The notes under the pieces: model-generated | Seen by the model: only the letters and a program-made list of their open reading frames with translations | Databases searched by the model: none | Told to the model about the DNA's origin: nothing | Assembly (NCBI GenBank): GCA_025210335.1 | Contig: JAOARY010000045.1 | Location: forward strand, 1 to 64,000 | Direction: 5' to 3' | DNA: 64,000 nucleotides | Source of the DNA: Peptostreptococcaceae bacterium | GTDB taxonomy: Bacteria; Bacillota; Clostridia; Peptostreptococcales; Peptostreptococcaceae | Program-made: the position numbers and the translations under genes | Shown: in pieces, positions 25,837-34,943 of the stretch | How positions within the stretch are numbered: position 1 is the first letter of the stretch | How the letters are laid out: each line of letters starts with the position of its first letter

Positions 25837-26316
25837 ATGAATAGATTATTAAAAGAAGCTATTAGATTAAGAAAAGAAGATAAATTAAAAGAATCTAACA
25901 AAATACTTATGGATTTGGTAAAGAAGTATCCAAATGATGGAATTGTAAATTATCAATGTGCTTGGAGTTTTGATATATTAGAAATGGAAAGAGAAGCTAT
26001 TTCATTTTATGAAAAGGCTATAAAAATAGGTTTACCAAAAGAGGATCTAAAGGAAGCTTATTTAGGTCTTGGGAGTACATATCGTACTATTGGAGAATAT
26101 GAAAAATCAAAGAAAATATTTATGGAGGGAATTGAAAAATTCGATATTAATTCATTGAAAGTATTTTTGGCTATGACGCTTTATAATTTAGGTGAACATT
26201 CAAAATCAATGGAAATATTGCTTAAAATAATATCAGAAACTTCTTGTGACAAAGATATAGTTAGTTTTAAAAGAGCTATAGATTTCTATTCTGATAAATT
26301 GGACAAATTATGGTAA
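25837..26316 (+). CDS. Tetratricopeptide repeat protein
   Basis: This 159-residue all-helical cytoplasmic protein has about four TPR units, seen in VNYQCAWSFDILEMEREAIS, AYLGLGSTYRTIGEYEKSKK and KVFLAMTLYNLGEHSKSMEI. TPRs bind partner proteins; no enzyme motif is present. GGAGGAG lies before the ATG. It is the first gene after repeat copy A and 30 bases from the phzF-like gene, so they are probably co-transcribed. The partner is unknown. Confidence 0.87.
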   Translation: MNRLLKEAIRLRKEDKLKESNKILMDLVKKYPNDGIVNYQCAWSFDILEMEREAISFYEKAIKIGLPKEDLKEAYLGLGSTYRTIGEYEKSKKIFMEGIEKFDINSLKVFLAMTLYNLGEHSKSMEILLKIISETSCDKDIVSFKRAIDFYSDKLDKLW

Positions 26317-26345
26317 AAAATATGATATATAAAGGGTGAATTTTT

Positions 26346-27224
26346 ATGGAGATTAAAGTATATAAAGTAAACATATTTGCAAAAACTAAAAATGGAGGAA
26401 ATCCTGCTGGAGTAGTACTTGATGCGAATAATTTATCTGAAAAAACCATGAAAAAAATTGCTAAAACTTTAGGTTTTAGTGAAACAGCTTTTATAATGAA
26501 ATCAGATGTTGCGGACTTTAAAATTAGATTTTTTACTCCTAGTGAAGAAGTAGATTTGTGTGGTCATGCTACAATTGGAAGTTTTTTTGTATTATTAAAG
26601 AATAATATTGTTAAAAAGGGTCGATATACTCAGGAAACAAAAGCAGGAATTTTGGAGGTTGAGATTAATGAAGATGATATTATAATGATGACTCAAACAA
26701 ATCCAAAATACTATGAAACTATTGATTATAGTGAAATAGCAGAAACTTTAAATATAAGTATGGATGAATTTAATACTGAACTTCCATGTCAAATTGTATC
26801 TACAGGCTTAAAAGATATAATTATTCCGTTAAAAAACAATGAGATATTAAATTTAATAAAGCCTGATTTTGAAAAAGTAAAAGAATTAAGTAAGAAATAT
26901 AATGTGATAGGTTATCATATGTTTGCACTAAATGAAAAAAATAATCCAAAGGCGTATTGTAGAAATTTAGCACCATTATATGATATAGATGAAGAAGCAG
27001 CAACGGGAACCTCAAATGGTGCATTAGCATGTTATTTATATAAACATAAAGTGATTAATTCTAATGAAGTAGGTAATATTATTTTTGAACAAGGATATTC
27101 TATGAACAAGCCATCAATGATAATAGCAAGTTTAAATATTCAAAATGATAATAATATTATTAATAAGGTTAAGGTAGGCGGAACTGCTTTAAATATAGAT
27201 TTAATTGAAATGAAAATTAAATAA
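26346..27224 (+). CDS. PhzF family isomerase/epimerase
   Basis: This 292-residue two-lobed protein has the hallmarks GNPAGVVLDA (residue 18 on), LGFSETAFI with the catalytic Glu, VDLCGHATIGSFF and EAATGTSNGALACYL. PhzF family members isomerise small acids, as in phenazine synthesis, or resemble diaminopimelate epimerase. There are no phenazine genes nearby, so the real substrate is unknown. AAAGGGTGA precedes the ATG. Confidence 0.92.
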   Translation: MEIKVYKVNIFAKTKNGGNPAGVVLDANNLSEKTMKKIAKTLGFSETAFIMKSDVADFKIRFFTPSEEVDLCGHATIGSFFVLLKNNIVKKGRYTQETKAGILEVEINEDDIIMMTQTNPKYYETIDYSEIAETLNISMDEFNTELPCQIVSTGLKDIIIPLKNNEILNLIKPDFEKVKELSKKYNVIGYHMFALNEKNNPKAYCRNLAPLYDIDEEAATGTSNGALACYLYKHKVINSNEVGNIIFEQGYSMNKPSMIIASLNIQNDNNIINKVKVGGTALNIDLIEMKIK

Positions 27225-27285
27225 AAATTATTTATAAATCATGATAAACTAAGATAAGATTCAAGTGAAGTAATAGGAGGTAAAA

Positions 27286-27984
27286 ATGATAAAAGTTTTA
27301 GTTGCTGATGATGAAGTGAATATAGCAGACTCTATAGAATATGCATTAAAAAGGGAAGGTTTTATTACTGAAATTGCTTATGATGGTTTGGAGGCTTTAG
27401 ATAAAATAAAAAAATTTAAACCAAATATTATCATATTAGATATAATGATGCCTTATAAAGATGGATATGAAATTTGTAGAGAAATAAACAAAGATCTAAA
27501 TACATGGATAATAATGTTGACTGCAAAAAGTCAAGTATATGATAAGGTGGTTGGATTTGAAATTGGTGCAGACGATTATATGACAAAGCCTTTTGAAATG
27601 ATGGAACTAATGGCAAGAATAAAATCTGTTGCAAAGAGAATGGAAATGTTAATTAAAAAGTATGATGAAAGTAAGCTATCAAATATACAAATTGGTGATC
27701 TTAAAATAATATATGACGAAAGAAAGGTTATGCTATATGAAGATGAAATAGAGTTTAAGAACAAAGAATTTGAACTTTTATATCTTTTATTTTCGAATAT
27801 AGGTAAAGTATTTACAAGGGAAGATATAATAAATAAGGTATGGGGATATGAATATTATGGAGGAACAAGAACGGTTGATACTCATATTAGAAGAATTAGA
27901 GAAAAGCTTGGTGATTTTTCAAATTTAATAAGGACTATTTCTAGAGTTGGGTACAAAGCGGTGGAATTAGAAAATGAAAATTAG
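27286..27984 (+). CDS. OmpR-family response regulator
   Basis: This 232-residue regulator has a receiver domain (phosphoacceptor Asp in IILDIMMPYKDG, Lys in MTKPF) and a C-terminal winged helix (KNKEFELLYLLFSNIGKVFTREDI, GGTRTVDTHIRRIREKLG). AGGAGG precedes the ATG. It overlaps the kinase gene by 11 bases, so the pair is made together. Its target is likely to include the gene at 29489. Confidence 0.95.
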   Translation: MIKVLVADDEVNIADSIEYALKREGFITEIAYDGLEALDKIKKFKPNIIILDIMMPYKDGYEICREINKDLNTWIIMLTAKSQVYDKVVGFEIGADDYMTKPFEMMELMARIKSVAKRMEMLIKKYDESKLSNIQIGDLKIIYDERKVMLYEDEIEFKNKEFELLYLLFSNIGKVFTREDIINKVWGYEYYGGTRTVDTHIRRIREKLGDFSNLIRTISRVGYKAVELENEN

Positions 27985-29404
27985 TATAAAATATAAATTC
28001 ACATTATTTCTTCTTTTGATACTTTTAATCAATCTTTTTGTTATACAATTAGTTATAGTAAATGGGATGCAAGTAGATTTGGAAGAAAGATATGAAACTA
28101 GATTAAAAGACATAAGTAAGTCAGCGAATATATATATACGCGACTTATCATCTAAAAACAAACTATCTTCTATTGATCAGTTATTATTTTATGAAGCTAA
28201 TGATATATCAATGGAGCTTAGTAGAGATTTCGATGTCCATGTTTTTATATATAATATGAAAAGTAGTAAAATAGGTACATCAATTCCACTATACACAGAT
28301 ATAATTGATGAAGAATTACTAAGTAAAGGATTGGATGATAAGATTGCATATTTAAAAAAGGAAAATGAAATTGATTATGTAGCTCCGATTTATTACAAAG
28401 ATTCTCAAGTAGGTGTAATAAGGATAATACTATCTATAAAAAAAGAAGAAGCAAAGATTGATTATTATATAGATATATTTACTAAAGCAGGAGTTTTTTC
28501 GTTTATAATATGTTTTGTATTTGGTATTTTATTTTTTAGAATATATAGTAAGAGGATTATTCTTTTAAATAAGTCAATAAATAAAATAAAATCAGGAAAT
28601 TATGATGAATTATATAGTGTTAATTCAAAGGATGAATTAGAAGATCTTTCGGTAGGGATTACTTTTGCAGCTGATAAGATTAAGAATAATATAAAAATTA
28701 TTGAGGAAGATAGACAAAAGCTTAAGGATTTTATAAATAATTTTACGCATGAATTTAAAACGCCTATAACTGTAATAAAAGCAAAAATGGATTTGATAAA
28801 GATGTATGGTGATGATTTAGAATTATTAGATAAAACTAGAGATATAGTAGATAAAGAGATAATAAGATTAAATAATATGGTCGAAAGAGTTATAGATTTA
28901 TCAAAGCTTGAACAATACAATTTTGAAGGAGAAAAAGAGATTATAAATACAAAGGATATTATAGAGGATATAATATCAAGATTATCTGTGAAAGCTTTAA
29001 AACTTAATGTAAAAATGAAGTATGAGCTAAATGATGTATTGTTAAAAATTGATAAGGAGAGCTTTGTTTTTGTTATATTAAATATAATAGATAATGCTTT
29101 AAAGTATAATATCTCAGGTGGATTTGTAAAAATAACTAATGAAGAAAATTTAAAGGAATGTATTATAATTATTGAAGATTCAGGTGTTGGAATATCTAAA
29201 AATGATATAAAAAGAATATTTGAACCTTTTTACGTTGTTGATAAGGATAGATCCAAAAAGGTTTCTGGTACAGGTTTGGGATTATCTTTTGTAAGAAAAA
29301 TAGTAGATAAGAATAATGGTAGTATAGAAGTGAAAAGTACTAAATTGGGGACTGTATTTATTATAAAATTTCCAAATGAATTAGAAGAAATTTTTAAAAG
29401 TTAA
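27974..29404 (+). CDS. Sensor histidine kinase
   Basis: This 476-residue membrane kinase has a transmembrane segment at residues 8-30, an extracellular sensor region (about 35-165), a second membrane segment (about 170-190), HAMP, the phosphoacceptor His in NFTHEFKTPITVIKAK, and an ATPase domain with NIIDNALKYN, DSGVGIS and SGTGLGLSF. It partners the overlapping response regulator. The signal is unknown. The third gene encodes a propeller-like membrane protein that may take part in sensing. Confidence 0.94.
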   Translation: MKISIKYKFTLFLLLILLINLFVIQLVIVNGMQVDLEERYETRLKDISKSANIYIRDLSSKNKLSSIDQLLFYEANDISMELSRDFDVHVFIYNMKSSKIGTSIPLYTDIIDEELLSKGLDDKIAYLKKENEIDYVAPIYYKDSQVGVIRIILSIKKEEAKIDYYIDIFTKAGVFSFIICFVFGILFFRIYSKRIILLNKSINKIKSGNYDELYSVNSKDELEDLSVGITFAADKIKNNIKIIEEDRQKLKDFINNFTHEFKTPITVIKAKMDLIKMYGDDLELLDKTRDIVDKEIIRLNNMVERVIDLSKLEQYNFEGEKEIINTKDIIEDIISRLSVKALKLNVKMKYELNDVLLKIDKESFVFVILNIIDNALKYNISGGFVKITNEENLKECIIIIEDSGVGISKNDIKRIFEPFYVVDKDRSKKVSGTGLGLSFVRKIVDKNNGSIEVKSTKLGTVFIIKFPNELEEIFKS

Positions 29405-29488
29405 CAAATTAGAAATAAAAAAGACAAACGTTAGAAATTTGTTTCTGATAATATAAGAGCAAATAAAAAATATATTGGAGGAATCAAA

Positions 29489-30616
29489 ATGAAAAAGAAA
29501 ACAATAGGTATTTCACTAATAGTACTTAGTTTACTTCTTATACCAATAGGAATTAAGTGTTCAACTGCATTAAAGAATGAAAAGGTAGAAATAAAGGTAT
29601 TAGAAAATCAAAAGAATGAAATTATCAATAAAGATTATGAACAAGGAAAAATTTTAAATCCTAGAATTATTTCAGAGGTTGATAATTTACAAAGTTATTT
29701 TTGGATTGGAGAAAATGAGATATTTGGAATAAATAAAGAGGATGGAAAACAAACATTAGCTTTATATAATTTGAACGAAAATAAAATAGAGAAATTTAAT
29801 GAAACAGAACAAAATCAATACATTTCTATATATGGTTTTAATGATTTGAAGGACAAAATTGTATACTCAAGTCCAAATCTTAATGAAGATGGAGGGATGA
29901 TTATTTCATTTCTTGATTTAAAAGAGAAAAAAAATATAATTTTGGATTCAGGAATTTCAATGGAAATGTCAGCAAATGCATGGGTAGATAATTATATATA
30001 CTATGCAAAAGGTCTTGATATAATTAAGGTAGATTTCAAAGGAAATAAGGAAGTTATAAAACTAAGCAATAAAGTACAGAGTATGATAAAAGATAAGAAT
30101 CAAAAAGAATCTATAGTAACTATATTTAAAGAAAAAGATGATTTGTATTTTTCAACAGCTTATTCACAAGGGTTTAAGTATAATGAGAAAAATAAAGAGT
30201 TAAAGTTATTATCTGAAAAAGATAAGATACAATTAGAGGAGAAAATAATAAAAACACAAGAACCTTCAGGATTATCTCTTTCTAATAATAATAAGTCTGT
30301 AGAACTTTGGATTAATGATAATCAAGGAAAAAAGAAGAAACTTATTGCAAAGTCTAACCATCGTATTATCCCAATGATGTCTCCAAATAAGAATTATGTG
30401 TTTTATATTGATTATTTGCATAAAGAATGGGGTCATGAAGATACGAAATCTAAAGCATATCTTTATGATATAGTAAGTGAAAAAAGTATTTCTGTAATTA
30501 ATGAACAAGAAATATATCTTTTAGATTGGTCTCCTGATTCAAAATATGTGTTTGTTACTGTTAATGAAGAAAATACAGGAAAGTTAAAAACTAAAATAAT
30601 AGAAATAAAAAAATAA
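29489..30616 (+). CDS. Membrane-anchored TolB/beta-propeller-like protein
   Basis: This 375-residue protein has an N-terminal hydrophobic anchor (residues 5-24; the Cys in GIKCSTAL is not in a good lipobox). The extracellular part has repeated WD40/TolB-like blades, for example QSYFWIGENEIFGI, NLNEDGGMIISFLDLKEKK, MSPNKNYVFYIDY and LLDWSPDSKYVFVT. It follows the two-component genes by 84 bases with its own GGAGG. It could bind the signal or the cell wall. I cannot name a family with certainty. Confidence 0.7.
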   Translation: MKKKTIGISLIVLSLLLIPIGIKCSTALKNEKVEIKVLENQKNEIINKDYEQGKILNPRIISEVDNLQSYFWIGENEIFGINKEDGKQTLALYNLNENKIEKFNETEQNQYISIYGFNDLKDKIVYSSPNLNEDGGMIISFLDLKEKKNIILDSGISMEMSANAWVDNYIYYAKGLDIIKVDFKGNKEVIKLSNKVQSMIKDKNQKESIVTIFKEKDDLYFSTAYSQGFKYNEKNKELKLLSEKDKIQLEEKIIKTQEPSGLSLSNNNKSVELWINDNQGKKKKLIAKSNHRIIPMMSPNKNYVFYIDYLHKEWGHEDTKSKAYLYDIVSEKSISVINEQEIYLLDWSPDSKYVFVTVNEENTGKLKTKIIEIKK

Positions 30617-30628
30617 AGGATGATTAAT

Positions 30629-30823
30629 ATGTTAGGTAATGAACGTCAAAATATAAAAATAGGTTCAAATGTTAATGTAGTTCAAAAGCAAGATCAACGA
30701 TCAGGCAAATTAACACAAGGGATTGTAAAAAGAATTTTAACAAATTCAAAAACACATCCACATGGAATAAAAGTGATGCTTGAATCAGGAATAGTAGGAA
30801 GAGTAAAAGAAATATTAAGTTAA
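30629..30823 (+). CDS. ywbE: YwbE family small protein
   Basis: The 64-residue product contains IKIGSNVNVVQKQDQRSGKLTQG and THPHGIKVMLESGIVGRVKEI, typical of the YwbE (DUF2196) family of unknown function. ATG 30629 is chosen because AAAGGA lies eight bases upstream; the ATG at 30620 overlaps that site. It follows the previous gene after 12 bases and directly precedes repeat copy B. Confidence 0.88.
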   Translation: MLGNERQNIKIGSNVNVVQKQDQRSGKLTQGIVKRILTNSKTHPHGIKVMLESGIVGRVKEILS

Positions 30824-30824
30824 A

Positions 30825-30961
30825 ATTATTTAATATCAAATTTTATAAATTTATGTTTATCAAAAAAGAGTTATCTTTAATTAGATAGCTCTTTTTTTGT
30901 TTAGAGAATTGACTAAAAATATAGTTAGTGATAAACTTATAAAAAATTATATGAATATATA
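30825..30961 (+). repeat. 137-bp direct repeat, copy B (terminator plus promoter)
   Basis: Matches 25651-25786. It carries the same terminator hairpin (AAAGAGTTATCT...AGATAGCTC plus T run) and a TTGACT-N17-TAAACT promoter. It ends the ywbE gene and probably drives the gene at 31017. Confidence 0.88.
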
Positions 30962-31016
30962 AAAATTTATATAAAATTTAAAAAATAGATTATAATTAAT
31001 TTAAGGTGGGGTTTTT

Positions 31017-32111
31017 ATGAAATATATTTGTTTAAAATGTTCAAAATATGAAGCTATAACAACTAAAAAAGCAAACTGTGACTGTGGTGGACTTTGGAAA
31101 CTCGATTGGAAACCTAAAAAATTTGATTTGGATTTGATAGATAAAGACATATGGGGGATTTTTCGTTACAGAAATTTTATGCCTCTAATAGATGACTCAT
31201 GGAAAAGTATAAGTTTAGGAGAGGGAATGACTCCTATTATAAGATTCAATGAAGATGTATTATTAAAAATGGATTATTTAATGCCAACTCTTTCTTTTAA
31301 AGATAGGGGAGCTGCTGTTTTAATATCTCATTGTAAATCAATAGGGGTAAATAAAGTTTTACAAGATAGCAGTGGAAATGCAGGAAATTCTGTTGCAGCT
31401 TATAGTGCTAAAGCTAATATTGAATGTGAAATATTTGTTCCAAAGGGGACATCAGATAAAAAAATAAATATGATTAGATCACATGGTGCAAAAGTAAATA
31501 TCATAAGAGGTGTAAGAGATTATTGTGCAGATGTGTGTAGGTTAGAAGTTAAAAATAGCAAAGCTTACTATGCAAGTCATGTTTATAATCCATTTTTTTA
31601 TGAGGGAACAAAGACTTATATATATGAAGTATATGAACAGTTAAAAAGAATACCTTCGAATATATTTATACCTCTTGGAAATGGAACTCTATTTATTGGT
31701 GTAATAAAGGGGTTAGAGGAACTTTTAAATAGTAATATAATAGATAAAATGCCTAATATTATTGCTGTGCAAAGCGAATATTGTGCACCATTTTTTAAAA
31801 CGGTTAGTACTAAAAACAAAAATTTAGTTAAAGTAGATATTAAGCCTACTATGGCTGAAGGTATAGCTATTGGAAAGCCAATGAGAGCAAATGAAATACT
31901 TGATTATATTTATAAGTATGATGTAAAAGTTGTTATATCTAAAGAAGATAGGATTATAGAAGCAAGAAATAATCTTGCTAAAAAGGGGATATATGTAGAA
32001 CATACAACAGCAGCAACTTACGCAGCATATTTAACGTATTGCGACGTAAATGGAAAAATATCTGATACATTAATTCCAATGTGTGGAGCTGGTCTTAAGT
32101 CAGATCATTAG
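31017..32111 (+). CDS. Threonine synthase-like PLP-dependent enzyme
   Basis: This 364-residue fold-type II PLP enzyme has an N-terminal zinc ribbon (CLKCSKY...CDCGG), the PLP lysine in LSFKDRGA, the substrate loop DSSGNAGNSVAAYSAKA and the glycine-rich GNGTLFIGVIKG. Such proteins may be threonine synthases, but many short zinc-ribbon paralogues act on other amino acids, such as D-cysteine or diaminopropionate. There are no threonine pathway genes here. GGTGGGG precedes the ATG. The YheO-type regulator that follows hints at amino-acid-responsive control. Confidence 0.85.
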   Translation: MKYICLKCSKYEAITTKKANCDCGGLWKLDWKPKKFDLDLIDKDIWGIFRYRNFMPLIDDSWKSISLGEGMTPIIRFNEDVLLKMDYLMPTLSFKDRGAAVLISHCKSIGVNKVLQDSSGNAGNSVAAYSAKANIECEIFVPKGTSDKKINMIRSHGAKVNIIRGVRDYCADVCRLEVKNSKAYYASHVYNPFFYEGTKTYIYEVYEQLKRIPSNIFIPLGNGTLFIGVIKGLEELLNSNIIDKMPNIIAVQSEYCAPFFKTVSTKNKNLVKVDIKPTMAEGIAIGKPMRANEILDYIYKYDVKVVISKEDRIIEARNNLAKKGIYVEHTTAATYAAYLTYCDVNGKISDTLIPMCGAGLKSDH

Positions 32112-32203
32112 ATATTTAATAAAAAAGCTAGTTTCAATGAAGTAAGTAGTGAAAAATTAGCTAATATATATTAAGAAAATAAAGAAAAGAGGAAGAATTT
32201 TAT

Positions 32204-32851
32204 ATGAATATTTCAGGTAATTTAAAAGCATATATTCCTTTGGCAGATATGATAAGTAGTTCATTTGGAGATATTTGCGAAGTTGTTATACACGATTTAA
32301 AAGATCCACAAAATTCAGTTGTGTATGTTTCAAATGGAAATATAACAAATAGAAAAGTAGGACAATCTTTTGATCATCTAATTAAGGATGTTTTACTTTC
32401 TAAAGACTTTAAGAATGATTACAAGTCTAATTATATTTTTAGATTAGAAAATGGTAAGAGGATAAAGTCATCAACTTCTCTTATTAGAGATATTAACGAA
32501 GATGTTATTGGTGCTTTTTGTATTAATATTGAGATAGAGCATTTTTTGAGGATGCAATCATTTTTAGATACATTTTTTAAAGAAGAAAAGGAAGAACAAA
32601 ATAATAGAAAAGAAAATGATATTAATTCTTTTGATAATGTGTCAGAAATAATCGATAGTCTTATTGATAATATTATTGCAAATAAAGATTTAGATAGAAT
32701 GAAAAGAACTGATAAAATAAATCTTTTAACATTCATGTATGATAAGGGGATTTTTCAAATGAAAGGATCAATTGATAAAGTTGCTAACAAATTAAATTCA
32801 TCACCAGTTACGATTTATTCTTATTTGGATGAGATTAAGAAAGGAAGATAA
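32204..32851 (+). CDS. YheO-like PAS/HTH transcriptional regulator (DauR type)
   Basis: The 215-residue protein has an N-terminal YheO-like PAS domain (IPLADMISSSFGDICEVVIHDLKDPQNSVVYVSNGNIT..., residues 10-120) and a C-terminal HTH (FQMKGSIDKVANKLNSSPVTIYSYL). Relatives regulate amino-acid catabolism. AGAGGAAG precedes the ATG. It probably controls the upstream PLP enzyme or itself; its ligand is unknown. Confidence 0.85.
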   Translation: MNISGNLKAYIPLADMISSSFGDICEVVIHDLKDPQNSVVYVSNGNITNRKVGQSFDHLIKDVLLSKDFKNDYKSNYIFRLENGKRIKSSTSLIRDINEDVIGAFCINIEIEHFLRMQSFLDTFFKEEKEEQNNRKENDINSFDNVSEIIDSLIDNIIANKDLDRMKRTDKINLLTFMYDKGIFQMKGSIDKVANKLNSSPVTIYSYLDEIKKGR

Positions 32852-32860
32852 ATTATTTTA

Positions 32861-32913
32861 ATGTTAACTGTAATATTGTTTTGGTTGACAATTTGCGAAT
32901 GATTTAGTAAGAT
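32861..32913 (+). promoter_or_regulatory. BirA-like operator overlapping the bioAD promoter
   Basis: ATGTTAAC (32861-32868), 15 bases, then GTTGACAA (32884-32891) closely fits the Firmicute biotin-repressor site (TTGTTAAC-N14-16-GTTAACAA). The right arm holds the -35 box TTGACA (32885-32890), followed 17 bases later by TAAGAT (32908-32913). Bound repressor would block polymerase, so bioA and bioD should be repressed by biotin. Confidence 0.75.
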
Positions 32914-32951
32914 TTAATTGTCAATTATAAAATAATAAGTGAGGTAATAAA

Positions 32952-34145
32952 ATGATTTGGTTTCCATACACACAAATGAAAACAATGAAAGAACCCCTTA
33001 CAGTTGTTGATGCTAAGGGTGTATATCTATATACAGAGGATAATCATAAATTGATTGATACAACAGCTTCTTGGTGGAGTAAGATTCATGGATATAATAA
33101 TCCACATATGAATAAAGCAATAATTGATCAAGTTAATAAGTTTTCACATGTTATGTTAGGTGGTATTAAACATAAACCTGTTATGGAGTTGAGCAAAAAA
33201 CTAGAAAGTATGCTACCAGGAACTTTAAATAATACATTTTTTTCGGATTCAGGAAGTGTTGCTGTTGAGATAGCGATTAAGATGGCTATTCAGTTTTTTA
33301 TAAATAAAAAGAAGCCTCGTAATAAAATAATGTCTCTTAAAAATTCTTATCATGGTGATACATTTAAAGCTATGGAAATTGGGGATGATGGAGATTATCA
33401 TAATATATTTTCTGGAGGACAAAATACTGTTTTGACAGATACAACTATTGAGGATTTAGAAATAAATTTTAAAAATCATGGTGATAGTTTAGCTGCTTTT
33501 ATAGTGGAGCCTTTATTACAAGGTGCTGGAGGAATGAAAGTATATGATGTATCATTTCTAAAAAGAGCTAGAGAACTTTGTGATGAGTATGAAGTAATAT
33601 TTATTTATGATGAAATAGCAACGGGTTTTGGTAGAACTGGTAATAGATTTGTATCTGATTTAGTAGAACCAGATATAGTCTGTTTAGGTAAAGCATTAAC
33701 AGGCGGATATTTAGGTCATGCTGTTACTGTGGCTAATGATAAGGTGTTTGAGGGTTTTTATGGAGATGACCAAGATTTGGCATTTATGCATGGCCCTACT
33801 TTTATGGCAAATGCGTTAACTTGTGCTGCTGCTCTTAAATCTATCGAATTATTTGAACAAAATGACTATTTGGGAAAAATAAAAAATATACAAACTATTG
33901 CTAAGCGAGAATTAAGTGATTTATGTGATGATAGAATTGCAGATATTAGAATTCTTGGAGGTATGTTTTGCATAGAAGTTAAAGAAGAGGATACTTTAAA
34001 AGGCTTTTCTGAATTTGCATATGAAAAAGAAGTTTATTCAAGACCATTTTTAAAATACTTATATGCAACACCGCCATATATAATAACAGAAGATGAATTA
34101 GTACATATTATAAATGTGTACAAAGAATGGTTTAGCAAAAAATGA
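32952..34145 (+). CDS. bioA: Adenosylmethionine-8-amino-7-oxononanoate aminotransferase
   Basis: This 397-residue class III PLP aminotransferase converts KAPA to DAPA with S-adenosylmethionine as amino donor. Visible features are WWSKIHGYNNP, FFSDSGSVAVEIAIKMA, SYHGDTFKAMEIGDD, FIYDEIATGFGRTG and the PLP lysine in CLGKALTGGYLGHAV. It is somewhat shorter than usual (about 430). It is followed after 26 bases by bioD, and a BirA-type operator lies upstream. No bioB or bioF is in the window. Confidence 0.92.
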   Translation: MIWFPYTQMKTMKEPLTVVDAKGVYLYTEDNHKLIDTTASWWSKIHGYNNPHMNKAIIDQVNKFSHVMLGGIKHKPVMELSKKLESMLPGTLNNTFFSDSGSVAVEIAIKMAIQFFINKKKPRNKIMSLKNSYHGDTFKAMEIGDDGDYHNIFSGGQNTVLTDTTIEDLEINFKNHGDSLAAFIVEPLLQGAGGMKVYDVSFLKRARELCDEYEVIFIYDEIATGFGRTGNRFVSDLVEPDIVCLGKALTGGYLGHAVTVANDKVFEGFYGDDQDLAFMHGPTFMANALTCAAALKSIELFEQNDYLGKIKNIQTIAKRELSDLCDDRIADIRILGGMFCIEVKEEDTLKGFSEFAYEKEVYSRPFLKYLYATPPYIITEDELVHIINVYKEWFSKK

Positions 34146-34171
34146 TTTAATGAAAGTGTTAGGTGGTATGT

Positions 34172-34756
34172 ATGATTACATTTATAGTTGGTACTGATAC
34201 AGATGCTGGTAAAACATATTATGGTAAGCTTAAAGCAAATGAAAATATTGTAATTAAGCCCATTGAAACGGGAAAAAGATCATTTGAAAAAATTGAGGAT
34301 AGTGATTGTGGTATGTATTCTAAATTATGTGATAGAAATTTAGAGCAAATAAACAAATATTTTTTTTCCTATCCAGCATCACCTCATTTTGCAGCAGAAA
34401 TTGATAATGAAGAGATTGATATTAATGCATTAATAGAATTTATTAATGATTCACATAAAAAAGAAAAAAATATTTTTGTTGAACTTGCAGGTGGATTAAT
34501 GGTACCTATTACAAATAAGTATACTCAATTAGATTTACTTAAAGAATTTGTTGATGTGAATATAGAGGTTGTAGTAGGTAATAAGTTAGGTGCAATAAAT
34601 CATGCACTGTTAACATTAGAGGTATTATACAAAGATAATATTAAAGTTGGTAAGGTTATTGTTAATAATTTTGGTAAAGATTCGATTGTAATTAAAAACA
34701 ATATAAAAACTATAAAGGAATTTATGAAGCAAGATTGTGAACTAGTTATAATTTAA
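34172..34756 (+). CDS. bioD: Dethiobiotin synthetase, shortened after the P-loop
   Basis: The 194-residue ATP-dependent carboxylase closes the ureido ring of dethiobiotin. The P-loop is GTDTDAGKT, and VIKPIETG and VELAGGLMVPITNKYTQLDL are conserved. From GKT to KPIETG there are about 13 residues, where E. coli BioD has about 20, so the helix after the P-loop is shortened. It may still fold, or activity may be reduced. ATG 34172 has AGGTGG upstream and is preferred to GTG 34163. Confidence 0.88.
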   Translation: MITFIVGTDTDAGKTYYGKLKANENIVIKPIETGKRSFEKIEDSDCGMYSKLCDRNLEQINKYFFSYPASPHFAAEIDNEEIDINALIEFINDSHKKEKNIFVELAGGLMVPITNKYTQLDLLKEFVDVNIEVVVGNKLGAINHALLTLEVLYKDNIKVGKVIVNNFGKDSIVIKNNIKTIKEFMKQDCELVII

Positions 34757-34943
34757 AAAAATTATTAAAAAGACTTTATATTTTTTAAATAATTAAATAA
34801 AATAATTTAGTTGCTAAGGATAATTGTTGACAAGTAATTGGCTTTGCAGTAATGTGTAAGTGAAAATATATTAAAATTTGTGCTATTAGAAATTATAAAT
34901 AAAATACTATATTAACTAGCATATTATACTGGAGGAATCAATT

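Noticed and set aside
30608-30628. ATG 30620 as the ywbE start
   Set aside because: It overlaps the AAAGGA ribosome site. ATG 30629 has correct spacing and gives the usual family length.
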